Positions 1-5,170 are shown, numbered from the stretch's first letter. The stretch: 8,318 nucleotides of DNA from Paramuribaculum sp. (GCA_029062075.1 JAIDQW010000476.1:1-8318); one strand, 5' to 3'. Made by a program: numbers and translations. The notes: a model not told the origin generated them from the sequence alone.

Positions 1-79
1 TTCTATCCTTGTGGACTACTCTAAGCGGTTCACGGCTAATCCAGATGTTGTAGCCGAACAATTTGAATTTTCTCGCCAT
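1..79 (-). CDS. 5' end of a small hypothetical protein gene (partial)
   Basis: Only the first 26 codons lie in the window; the gene runs off the left edge. It starts with ATG at 79 and reads MARKFKLFGYNIWISREPL, then about seven more residues rich in Val, His and Lys. The N-terminus is basic and aromatic, with no signal peptide or membrane segment visible. The start is supported by an AT-rich leader, as is usual in Bacteroidota, and by the absence of a competing upstream ATG. It lies 21 bases downstream of a tRNA-like hairpin on the same strand. I do not recognise the family, and the fragment is too short to exclude a chance open frame. Confidence 0.5.
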   Translation of the reverse strand, partial: MARKFKLFGYNIWISREPLRVVHKDR

Positions 80-99
80 AGTTATTAAGTTTAGTTAGT

Positions 100-146
100 T
101 GGTGCCCCCGGCTGCATCGAAGCAGCACTCAACGTTTGGCGGGGGC
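100..146 (-). ncRNA. tRNA-like mini-hairpin with acceptor stem, T-arm and encoded ACCA
   Basis: Read on the minus strand, GCCCCCG (146-140) pairs perfectly with CGGGGGC (110-104), giving a 7-bp stem. The next four bases are ACCA (103-100), as at the 3' end of a tRNA. Immediately 5' of the 3' acceptor strand is a 5-bp arm, GCTGC/GCAGC (126-122 and 115-111), closed by the 6-base loop TTCGAT, which resembles a T-arm. Only 13 bases (139-127) stand where the D and anticodon arms should be. It is therefore not a normal tRNA. It could be a remnant of a tRNA with an internal deletion, a tRNA mimic, or an unrelated GC-rich hairpin in the leader of the gene starting at 79. There is no T-tract, so an intrinsic terminator is unlikely. 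Confidence 0.35.
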
Positions 147-229
147 TGTTGCGACACATATCTTCGCAGACGGTATCGCGGATTAAACATATCAGTTATG
201 TGTGTGATGTCACTAAAATGGTAATTGAG

Positions 230-302
230 TGCCCACAGCCGGATTCAAACCGGCGACCTTTGGAGGGGTAGTCCAACGCTCTGTCAACTGAGCTATGCGG
301 GT
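230..302 (-). tRNA. tRNA with anticodon ACC by strict count (nominal Gly, GGU)
   Basis: A full cloverleaf folds on the minus strand. The acceptor is ACCCGCA/TGTGGGC, with six pairs (one G-U) plus an A-C mismatch at 1-72. The D-arm is GCTC/GAGC with loop AGTTGACA, which lacks the usual GG. The anticodon arm is a perfect TTGGA/TCCAA with loop CTACCCC. The variable loop is AGGTC. The T-arm is a perfect GCCGG/CCGGC with loop TTTGAAT. The discriminator is A and no CCA is encoded. Counting from T33, the anticodon is ACC. A34 is rare in bacterial tRNAs outside Arg-ACG, and a pyrimidine at 37 is atypical, so the amino-acid identity is doubtful. The perfect stems argue against a decayed pseudogene. 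Small tRNA genes are common cargo of phages. Confidence 0.72.
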
Positions 303-368
303 TGCGGAGGGTGTCCGCGGATTTATGTAGGTGGGAAACTCTACAAAGGGGTGGTTTGCCTTATAGCG

Positions 369-406
369 AGAATGCCGTCACTTGCGTCACACTCTCTCGG
401 CGTTCT
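369..406. other. Inverted repeat / hairpin in the non-coding stretch
   Basis: AGAATGCCG (369-377) pairs with CGGCGTTCT (398-406) over 9 positions, with one G-U, around a 20-base loop. There is no T-tract on either side, so it does not look like an intrinsic terminator. Its function is unknown. Confidence 0.4.
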
Positions 407-419
407 AAGTGGTTAGTCA

Positions 420-480
420 CTGTGCGCTTATTTCTGCTCTTGGCTGTGCGCTTTCAGCCTCAGTGCTTTTCTGCTCTCGG
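420..480. repeat. Imperfect tandem pair of CTGTGCGCTT...TTCTGCTCTyGG units
   Basis: CTGTGCGCTT occurs at 420-429 and again at 444-453. Each copy is followed by TTCTGCTCT and then TGG or CGG, after 2 bases in the first unit and 16 in the second. The two units abut, which suggests a small duplication. No function is evident. Confidence 0.55.
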
Positions 481-607
481 TTGCACACCTCACTCAGCGG
501 CACCTCGCGACAAGTCAGCTTGTGCCCTGAGAATATTTTCCAGAATGTCAATGTACTATTTTTTGTTGGTGACCCACCCGGCTATCACCCCGGATGAGTG
601 CCGGCAT

Positions 608-624
608 TAACCCGCCGCGGGTTA
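608..624 (-). terminator. GC-rich dyad just past the early operon; possible weak terminator
   Basis: TAACCCGCCGCGGGTTA is a perfect dyad around position 616. As RNA it can form a 6-bp stem (TAACCC/GGGTTA) with a 5-base loop. It directly abuts the stop codon (625-627) of the last gene of the leftward operon, where a terminator would be expected. No run of T follows in the leftward direction, so it could instead be an mRNA-stabilising hairpin or a protein site. Confidence 0.35.
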
Positions 625-831
625 TTAGTTTGCGTTGGCGCTTGTCTGCCTGAGGGCTGTGAGTGCGCCGGGATATTTGGCGAGTGCTTCTGTGAGTTTG
701 TTCACCTCTGAGTAGTAGAAGTTGCGTTCTCTGACGACTCTGTCAAGGGTTAGCTGTAGCTGGGCTATCATCGCGTTGCAGCCTTCAATTTGTTTTTTTG
801 CCGCTTTGAGTTCTTGGTGGAGGTTGTTCAT
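625..831 (-). CDS. Small coiled-coil protein of the early operon
   Basis: A 68-residue protein starting MNNLHQELKAAKKQIEG. Residues 1 to about 52 form one amphipathic helix with heptad-like Leu/Ile spacing (LHQELKAAKKQIE, then IAQLQLTLDRVV and VNKLTEALA), followed by a short tail ending in RQTSANAN. No signal peptide or membrane segment is seen. The start at 831 was chosen because its ATG overlaps the stop of the preceding membrane-protein gene as ATGA, a typical coupled junction. A much longer in-frame extension to 1203 is open, but it would run antiparallel-free through two other genes of the same strand and is not credible. The family is unknown. Small coiled-coil proteins of this kind in phage early operons often act as partners of other early proteins, but nothing here shows which. 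Confidence 0.72.
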   Translation of the reverse strand: MNNLHQELKAAKKQIEGCNAMIAQLQLTLDRVVRERNFYYSEVNKLTEALAKYPGALTALRQTSANAN

Positions 832-1034
832 CGGTTCTGTTTTTTGAGCTGGCTGTATTCTTTTCGTGCTATGTTGAAGATGAAGCATCCGCAGAGTGCG
901 CAGGCTGTCATTGCTATGCTCATGGCGATGTGTCCGCCGATGAATCCCCTCGCTGCCTGAAATGCGAAGTAGAGGGCTATGAGGAAGCCAAAGGCTACGT
1001 TGGCTATCTTGTAGGTGTAGGTGAGGTATTTCAT
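828..1034 (-). CDS. Small two-helix membrane protein of the early operon
   Basis: A 68-residue protein beginning MKYLTYTYKIANVAFGFL. Two hydrophobic segments are visible at about residues 12-30 and 34-56, separated by a short Gly-containing turn (ARGFIGGHIA). A basic tail ending KEYSQLKKQNR would favour a cytoplasmic C-terminus. Its ATG overlaps the stop of the upstream 119-residue gene by 4 bases (ATGA), and its own stop overlaps the next start in the same way, so the three genes are probably translationally coupled. I do not recognise a family. A role at the inner membrane, for example in superinfection control or lysis timing, would be speculation. The coding call rests on the coupled junctions and the clear membrane pattern. 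Confidence 0.75.
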   Translation of the reverse strand: MKYLTYTYKIANVAFGFLIALYFAFQAARGFIGGHIAMSIAMTACALCGCFIFNIARKEYSQLKKQNR

Positions 1035-1390
1035 ACGAGTTTTGAAAGCTTATTATATAATGCGAGAAAATAGTTACGTTCAAATTCGGGTCTAATTTCA
1101 TTCGGCAGATCGGCACCATCTTCGTTAACGAAACAGAATTCGAGGTCGTCAACGCTTGCCCTGGCGCGCATATCATCATATTTGTCCTTGTAAAATGTTG
1201 CACTGATTGTTGTTTCGCAGTGGAATAAGCTGTCTGCCGAGTAGTACTCGACCCATGCTTTCATGTCGTCGCTAAACCACGGGCAAAGTTCGTGGCGGAT
1301 ATTGCTGGCGAACTCTTTGCAGATGTTGTCAAGCTCTGCCATGAGTGTGCGCTCTTGGGCGTTGGTGGGGATGAGGGTTGCGGTTGCCAT
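1031..1390 (-). CDS. Hypothetical 119-residue soluble protein
   Basis: The protein begins MATATLIPTNAQERTLMAEL and is acidic and soluble, with no signal peptide or membrane helix. The first part is helical (about residues 12-35). The middle is rich in aromatic and acidic residues, including CPWFSDDMKAWVEYY, a beta-type stretch CETTISATFYKDKYDD, then LEFCFVNEDGADLP and a helical C-terminus NYFLALYNKLSKLV. Three Cys residues do not form an obvious metal site. It is third in the leftward operon, 7 bases after the AlpA-like gene and overlapping the next gene by 4 bases. I do not recognise the family. Its place behind two DNA-binding proteins suggests an early accessory function. Confidence 0.75.
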   Translation of the reverse strand: MATATLIPTNAQERTLMAELDNICKEFASNIRHELCPWFSDDMKAWVEYYSADSLFHCETTISATFYKDKYDDMRARASVDDLEFCFVNEDGADLPNEIRPEFERNYFLALYNKLSKLV

Positions 1391-1397
1391 TGCGGGG

Positions 1398-1649
1398 TTA
1401 TTTTAATGTGGGTAGAATCTCTTGCAGACGATTGAAAGAAATGTGTAGCTTGCCATTGACTTTGTGAGCCGGTATCTCGCCGCTGCGGATGCGATCGTAA
1501 ACCTCGGTTCTCTTGAAGTTGGTGACTTCACAGATACCTTTCACATCTATCAGCCTGTCTGCCGGTGATAGCTTGGCGGCAAGGTTATCTACCTTGTCAA
1601 TCAAGGTGCGCATACAGTTAATGAGGGTTTTTGCCTGAGAGTCTGTCAT
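1398..1649 (-). CDS. AlpA/excisionase-like HTH DNA-binding protein
   Basis: An 83-residue protein. Residues 5-28 are a helix (AKTLINCMRTLIDKVDNLAAKL), and residues 33-83 match the winged HTH_17/MerR-like fold of Bacteroidota excisionase-type proteins: LIDVKGICEVTNFKRTEVYDRI, then the wing GEIPAHKVNGKLHIS and a closing helix LQEIL. Known members bind DNA as excisionases or as regulators of mobile-element genes. It is the second gene of the leftward operon, 6 bases after the Cro-like gene. No integrase is visible in the window, so its role as excisionase rather than transcription factor is undecided. The start at 1649 gives the usual family length. Confidence 0.85.
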   Translation of the reverse strand: MTDSQAKTLINCMRTLIDKVDNLAAKLSPADRLIDVKGICEVTNFKRTEVYDRIRSGEIPAHKVNGKLHISFNRLQEILPTLK

Positions 1650-1655
1650 GGTGGA

Positions 1656-1865
1656 TTACTTTTTAGAGGGGAAAAGTTCTTCAGGAGTTGTTTTGAAATG
1701 TTCAGCCAAAACCCGCTTAGTCAACTCATCAGGCTCAACACGACCGGTTACCCAGCGATAGACTGACACAGGTGTTTTTGCTGTTACCTGACATAACTCA
1801 TCTACAAAGCTCTGTACAGCTGTCGGCTTCTGCCTCTCTTTCTCGTAAATTTCTCTGAGTGTCAT
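1656..1865 (-). CDS. Cro/Ner-like HTH regulator, first gene of the early operon
   Basis: A 69-residue protein, MTLREIYEKERQK to the end PEELFPSKK. Residues about 15-60 form a helix-turn-helix: VQSFVDELCQVTAKTPVSVYRWVTGR supplies helices 2 and 3, and the end LAEHFKTTPEELFP is typical of small XRE proteins. I chose the ATG at 1865 rather than an in-frame ATG at 1922, because the latter would lie inside the predicted promoter, near the TATCTTTG box, and would add an unlikely 19-residue leader. It is the first gene downstream of the promoter flanked by the repressor-type dyads and is divergent from the repressor side, the classical position of Cro or Ner. It probably represses the lysogeny operon or tunes early expression (inference). 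Confidence 0.83.
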   Translation of the reverse strand: MTLREIYEKERQKPTAVQSFVDELCQVTAKTPVSVYRWVTGRVEPDELTKRVLAEHFKTTPEELFPSKK

Positions 1866-1919
1866 ATATGCTATTGTTAATTTTATACTATCTTTGTGAT
1901 GTGGTTTAGAATCACAATG

Positions 1920-1950
1920 CAAAGATATAGAATAATTCTATACAACGAAA
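1920..1950 (-). promoter_or_regulatory. Early leftward promoter (TATCTTTG -7 box)
   Basis: On the minus strand, TATCTTTG (1927-1920) matches the Bacteroidota -7 consensus TAnnTTTG. With a 19-base spacer, the -33 position falls on TTTC (1950-1947), one base off TTTG. The start of transcription would lie near 1913, about 50 bases before the Cro-like start codon. The dyad at 1926-1942 lies between the two boxes and overlaps the -7 box, so binding there would block RNA polymerase. Confidence 0.65.
1926..1942. promoter_or_regulatory. Operator O1, dyad TATAGAAT-A-ATTCTATA
   Basis: A perfect 17-base dyad with core ATAGAA-TAA-TTCTAT (1927-1941). It overlaps the early leftward -7 box. The same core appears twice more in the control region, which marks it as a likely repressor site. 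Confidence 0.75.
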
Positions 1951-1955
1951 CTTTG

Positions 1956-1974
1956 TAATAGAAAAATTCTATTA
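1956..1974. promoter_or_regulatory. Operator O2, dyad TAATAGAA-AAA-TTCTATTA
   Basis: A perfect 8+8 dyad around a 3-base centre, with core ATAGAA-AAA-TTCTAT (1958-1972). Its centre is 31 bases from that of O1, close to three helical turns, so the two sites face the same side of the DNA and could bind cooperating dimers. It lies just upstream of the proposed -33 element. Confidence 0.75.
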
Positions 1975-2025
1975 AATAACATTAATTAACAATAGACTGA
2001 TTTTACACCTTAATTATATAGAGAG

Positions 2026-2601
2026 ATGAATGCATCTGACCTCATGGGCTATGGCAGCTTTACTATTGGTGTTCTTTCCGTCTTAGTAACAGTGCTCATC
2101 GGTTGGCAAATATTCGTCCTGATTGATACGAGGAAGCTTGCCAAACGGATTACGGAAATGAAGGTAGAGTTGAGGAATGAGATTCATACTCACATAGAGG
2201 CTTTACAAGCCACAATGTCAATGGAGGCTTTGGATATTGCCACTGTAGCAGCTCATGCGGCTGGTGCAGATATGGAGAATGGGGTATGTTTATTGCTACG
2301 AGACTTTAGAGAGTTTGATGGAGCTGGCAAAGAATATGCATTTGTCTATGCATTCAGGTATCTTGAGGCTTTAATGAAAATAGCCTCACCCGATAGGATT
2401 GAGGCTTTGGGAAGGGAACTGAGCGATTTAGACTTTCCTGTTACTGTGTGGGATGATTTTTATCATCGGATGACTGTTTTTTGCGAGGACAATCCCAGCA
2501 ATGTGGATCCTCATTCAATCGTCCGCTTGCAGCAACTAATCTTGCAGCTGATGCAACAAGCTTTAGCACATCAGCTCCTAAATAACGAGAATCTTTCTTA
2601 A
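2026..2601 (+). CDS. Membrane-anchored protein with N-terminal helix and coiled coil
   Basis: A 191-residue protein. Residues 11-33 (SFTIGVLSVLVTVLIGWQIFV) form one strong membrane helix, with a short N-terminus outside and Lys/Arg-rich residues just after it, so most of the protein would be cytoplasmic. Residues 35-62 look like a coiled coil (LAKRITEMKVELRNEIHTHIEAL). The rest is helical and acidic, with no motif I recognise. The gene sits between the operator-bearing promoter region and the repressor gene, in the repressor's direction, so it may be expressed from the prophage state. I see no good TAnnTTTG box for it; AAACTTTG at 1948-1955 is one base off. A superinfection-exclusion or lysogenic-conversion role is possible but unproven. 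A minus-strand open frame overlaps its last 160 bases and is treated separately. Confidence 0.8.
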   Translation: MNASDLMGYGSFTIGVLSVLVTVLIGWQIFVLIDTRKLAKRITEMKVELRNEIHTHIEALQATMSMEALDIATVAAHAAGADMENGVCLLLRDFREFDGAGKEYAFVYAFRYLEALMKIASPDRIEALGRELSDLDFPVTVWDDFYHRMTVFCEDNPSNVDPHSIVRLQQLILQLMQQALAHQLLNNENLS

Positions 2602-2603
2602 TA

Positions 2604-2622
2604 TGGATGCCAAGTGCATCTA
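2604..2622 (+). terminator. Small hairpin after the membrane-protein gene
   Basis: TGGATGC and GCATCTA pair (2604-2610 and 2616-2622, one G-U) around the loop CAAGT, two bases after the TAA at 2599-2601. No T-tract follows, so it is at best a weak terminator or an mRNA 3' end stabiliser. Confidence 0.25.
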
Positions 2623-2676
2623 ACAATAACTGACTATTTACAAACTTATTCTCCATGATTATATATCAAAGCATTA

Positions 2677-2729
2677 AATCCCCCGGCACGGGATTAAGTT
2701 TAACAAAGTGGAATTAGTGCCGTAATTCC
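2677..2729 (+). other. Two adjacent stem-loops with complementary loops upstream of the repressor
   Basis: Hairpin A is AATCCC/GGGATT (2677-2682 and 2690-2695) with loop CCGGCAC. Hairpin B is a perfect 7-bp GGAATTA/TAATTCC (2710-2716 and 2723-2729) with loop GTGCCG. Six loop bases of A (CGGCAC, 2684-2689) are the exact reverse complement of the whole loop of B (2717-2722). The pair could form a kissing complex or an alternative long-range stem in the leader of the repressor mRNA, or be paired protein sites in the DNA. It ends 9 bases before operator O3. Confidence 0.45.
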
Positions 2730-2738
2730 TCCGTAAAT

Positions 2739-2753
2739 ATAGAATTATTCTAT
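2739..2753. promoter_or_regulatory. Operator O3, overlapping the repressor start codon
   Basis: ATAGAA-TTA-TTCTAT is a third exact copy of the dyad core seen in O1 and O2. Its last two bases are the A and T of the repressor's ATG (2752-2754). A repressor bound here would block transcription into its own gene, a natural autoregulation point. Confidence 0.72.
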
Positions 2754-3453
2754 GACAAAAGAAAGAATAATCCAGATAATGAATGAACTGCTTGCTTACG
2801 CAGGTGAGGATAGAACAACATTTTCCCATCATATAGGCGTGGAAAATCCTCAATGGATTGCAGATGTCTTGAATCCGGCAAAAAAAGTAGGCATAAGCAA
2901 ATCTAAGATTATTCAAATTTGCGAAGCATTCCCAGAAATAAACGCATCATACCTTACTACCGGTGAAGGGGAGATGCTCAAATCAGATAGTGATGAGTCG
3001 GAGCAGTCTAAACGCATTCCTGTCTATGATGTTGAGACAACAGGAGGAAATTCCGGGCTTGTGTCTTCATCAAGGGAGAATGCCAATATTGTAGGCTACG
3101 TTGATAGTGGCAGCTGGTTTGAGAATAAGGAAACAGCAGTTATCCGCCACGTCGGTGATTCTATGACGGAGTATCCTGATGGGTGTTGGTTAGCAGTGAA
3201 GAAAGTCTTAAACCCTCGCTTGCTCGTCCCCGGTCGTAATTATGTTATAGAAACGGATGAGTTCCGCGTCACTAAAAGGATTCAGAAAGGAAGCGAGAAA
3301 GGATATATTAAACTTTATTCAACTAATCAGGAGCGTTATGATGACGGGCAGCTGATACATGAGCCGTTTGAAGTTCATCTATCAGATGTGAGGCGCATAT
3401 TTTCCGTTCTTGGCTATGTTGTCAACCAGTCTGGAGAAATTCAGTTTGTATAA
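2752..3453 (+). CDS. Phage lysogeny repressor, XRE HTH plus S24/LexA-like peptidase domain
   Basis: A 233-residue CI/LexA-type repressor. Residues 1-76 are an HTH domain of the Bacteroidota phage type: KERIIQIMNELL, FSHHIGVENPQWIADVL, and the closing LTTGEGEML. A Ser/Glu-rich linker (about 77-88) leads to an S24 domain (about 89-233). The catalytic Ser is S137 in VGDSM, and the general-base Lys is K175 in VTKRI. The self-cleavage region is probably near ETTGGNSG (95-102), where TGG replaces the common Ala-Gly. Such proteins repress lytic genes and are inactivated by RecA-stimulated autocleavage. The start at 2752 gives the full first helix. It overlaps operator O3 and has no Shine-Dalgarno sequence, as is usual in this phylum. 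It leads an operon with the next two genes (37-base and 13-base gaps). Confidence 0.93.
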   Translation: MTKERIIQIMNELLAYAGEDRTTFSHHIGVENPQWIADVLNPAKKVGISKSKIIQICEAFPEINASYLTTGEGEMLKSDSDESEQSKRIPVYDVETTGGNSGLVSSSRENANIVGYVDSGSWFENKETAVIRHVGDSMTEYPDGCWLAVKKVLNPRLLVPGRNYVIETDEFRVTKRIQKGSEKGYIKLYSTNQERYDDGQLIHEPFEVHLSDVRRIFSVLGYVVNQSGEIQFV

Positions 3454-3490
3454 TCAGCATTACATAGCTTGGTAGATAATACTAATCAGT

Positions 3491-4765
3491 ATGGCGATTT
3501 ATCTTAGGAAGCGAGTTAGACTCTTTAAGGGAATTAATGTGAATTTTAGCAAGAGTGGACCAAGTTTATCTGTCGGTCCGCGAGGAGCGAAATTAAATAT
3601 TAGCAAAAGAGGGATATATGCGTATGCTTCTATCCCCGGAACAGGTATTTATATGCGCCAAAAGATTAATGGTAGGGGAAAATCTCCATCAACAAGACTA
3701 ATCAATTCAGCTAACACAGTCCCCACAATCCCGCGAAAATGTCCAATAGCAAAGTTAGTGGGAGTCATATTTCTGGTAACTCCAATGCTAATCTATATGT
3801 TTACGCCTTTACCGTGGTGGAGTCTCCTAATTGTCTATGTTTTATCAGTGGTTCTTGGATTAATCGCAACTGAGGTTATAGCTAAAATCGAGGATCCGGA
3901 TTGGGTTCCCGGACAGCCACTGATACAAGAGGAGGTCATAGAAGAAGATTGTCGTAAGCTGGACGAAGCTTGTTCTATAGAGAATAATATGGGAATAACA
4001 CCGTCAGAGACCCCCAAATCAATAATACATTATGCAGATCCGCTATTTGTTGATGCTGCACATCTTGCAGTTGAAAATGGTCGTATATCCACGGCAAACG
4101 TACAAAGGGCGTTTTCTATTGGATACCCCCGTGCTAAAACAATCATAGATCAATTGACAGAAGCTAAAATTATTTCTCAGGCTATGCCGGATCTCTTACA
4201 TAATATTTTGGTAAGTTCAGAAAATTTAGATGATTGTCTGAAATTACTTTCGTTAGAATATCGCGAGGAAACTAAAGATGTATTGTTAGAAAAACGTCGT
4301 GAACTTTTATTTGACAGGCAAAAATCAGCAGAAGAACAGGAAAAATTAAATCGGCAAGCTAAGTTATGTGAACTTGTTCCTTTGGCTTCAAATGAAGAAA
4401 AAAGAGGAATGATAAAAGAGGCAATCCTGCATTATGAGGAGGTCGTAACCGCTGAAATCCCGGTGACACTCCCGTATGAGCGATTGCCTATAATATATAG
4501 AAAAATGAAGCTCTACGATGATGAGATAAGAGTATTGGAAACTGCAATAAGGGCATTTTCAAAAGAAAATGAGTATAGAGCGACAGCAGCAATAAAGTTA
4601 GGATATATAGATTTCCCTACTGCGATGAGTGCTTTGGAGTCTAATGAAACAGTTAGAGATGAGAGCGGAATTGTCTTGTTGTCCCTCTATGACTTGAATC
4701 CTTATTTTAATAGACTAAGTAAGGCTAAAGTGTTGAGGGATAGAAATGCAAATAATAACCAATAA
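3491..4765 (+). CDS. DUF4236 / membrane / FtsK-gamma / TPR-like fusion protein
   Basis: A 424-residue multidomain protein. Residues 1-55 match DUF4236 (YLRKRVRLFKGINVNFSKSG, PRGAKLNISKRG and IPGTGIY), a short beta-rich N-terminal domain of unknown role. Two membrane helices follow at about 87-104 and 108-130. Residues 182-232 resemble the FtsK gamma winged helix, which in FtsK reads KOPS sequences on the chromosome: DPLFVDAAHLAVENGRIS, then VQRAFSIGYPRAKTIIDQL. Residues about 260-290 are a charged helix, and about 305-360 look like a pair of TPR-type helices (AILHYEEVV, YERLPIIYRKMKLYDDEIRVLE). There is no FtsK ATPase motor. It is probably an inner-membrane protein with a cytoplasmic DNA-binding or protein-binding part. 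It is cotranscribed with the repressor, so it may be expressed in the lysogen. Its function is not established. Confidence 0.88.
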   Translation: MAIYLRKRVRLFKGINVNFSKSGPSLSVGPRGAKLNISKRGIYAYASIPGTGIYMRQKINGRGKSPSTRLINSANTVPTIPRKCPIAKLVGVIFLVTPMLIYMFTPLPWWSLLIVYVLSVVLGLIATEVIAKIEDPDWVPGQPLIQEEVIEEDCRKLDEACSIENNMGITPSETPKSIIHYADPLFVDAAHLAVENGRISTANVQRAFSIGYPRAKTIIDQLTEAKIISQAMPDLLHNILVSSENLDDCLKLLSLEYREETKDVLLEKRRELLFDRQKSAEEQEKLNRQAKLCELVPLASNEEKRGMIKEAILHYEEVVTAEIPVTLPYERLPIIYRKMKLYDDEIRVLETAIRAFSKENEYRATAAIKLGYIDFPTAMSALESNETVRDESGIVLLSLYDLNPYFNRLSKAKVLRDRNANNNQ

Positions 4766-4778
4766 TAAAATTATCGAT

Positions 4779-5150
4779 ATGAAAAAACTATTATGTTTAA
4801 TTGCTATAGCGGTTTGTTTCCGGCTTACTATGCACGCTGAGTCAACTGATAGTTGCTATGTGTACAAAGTAGCTCAATGGTGTACTGATTTCAAAGGTGG
4901 ATTTCTGGTGGAAAGAGTTGGTGATGTTCTGGAAGCGCAAACTGTTCAAAATGCCGAAGGGGAGAAATTGAGATTCACAAATTATGTTACTGCGTTGAAT
5001 TATTACAGCCTTGACGGTTGGGAATTATTCAGTGTGAAATATACTCTCAACTTTGATATATACAAATATCCAGGTGGGTTTGATGTATGGTTACTCCGCA
5101 AGAAAATGCCGATTGATGAAGCAAAGAAATACGGTTCCCCATCCAACTAA
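4779..5150 (+). CDS. Small exported protein with DUF4177-like domain
   Basis: A 123-residue protein starting MKKLLCLIAIAVCF, a typical Sec signal peptide with likely cleavage after MHA (residue 20). The mature part begins with YVYKVAQW and contains ALNYYSLDGWELFSVKY and VWLLRKK. This order of an N-terminal YxYKV strand, LN...GWEL and a final LxRK strand resembles DUF4177, a small alpha/beta family of unknown role. Two Cys (C26, C35) might form a disulphide in the periplasm. I chose the ATG at 4779 because the frame's earlier ATG at 4746 lies within the preceding gene and would put a polar leader before the signal peptide. It follows the DUF4236 gene by 13 bases and ends the operon. It may be a lysogenic-conversion product, but this is inference. 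Confidence 0.82.
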   Translation: MKKLLCLIAIAVCFRLTMHAESTDSCYVYKVAQWCTDFKGGFLVERVGDVLEAQTVQNAEGEKLRFTNYVTALNYYSLDGWELFSVKYTLNFDIYKYPGGFDVWLLRKKMPIDEAKKYGSPSN

Positions 5151-5170
5151 TATCTACCTTACTATTAAAG

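Larger units (their letters stand above)
303..624. other. Non-coding stretch with hairpins and short direct repeats
   Basis: I find no convincing coding region here on either strand. The open frames present translate to low-complexity, Cys/Ser-rich sequence with no family resemblance, and on the minus strand the only ATG (607) opens just 19 codons. The stretch has several possible RNA structures: a 9-bp hairpin at 369-406, a small hairpin ACAAG-TCAG-CTTGT at 510-523 that competes with GGCAC/GTGCC (499-503 and 522-526), duplicated motifs at 420-480, and a dyad at 608-624. Since flanking genes and the tRNA all lie on the minus strand, it may be an untranslated leader or spacer of a leftward transcript. 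Confidence 0.5.

Noticed and set aside
100..146. Intrinsic terminator
   Set aside because: The stem is GC-rich but no T-tract follows on either strand, and the next feature on the minus strand is a coding start.
225..610. Rightward open frames across the tRNA and the non-coding stretch
   Set aside because: One runs antisense through a well-formed tRNA. The others translate to Cys/Ser-rich sequence without domain features and lie opposite to the direction of all neighbours.
832..1203. In-frame extension of the coiled-coil gene up to an ATG at 1203
   Set aside because: It would run through the membrane-protein gene and part of the 119-residue gene in another frame of the same strand. The coupled ATGA junction at 828-831 gives a better start, and the extension has no family resemblance.
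2674..2916. Minus-strand open frame across the start of the repressor gene
   Set aside because: It is antisense to the conserved HTH region of the repressor and to operator O3, and its Cys/Tyr/Phe-rich translation has no recognisable features.
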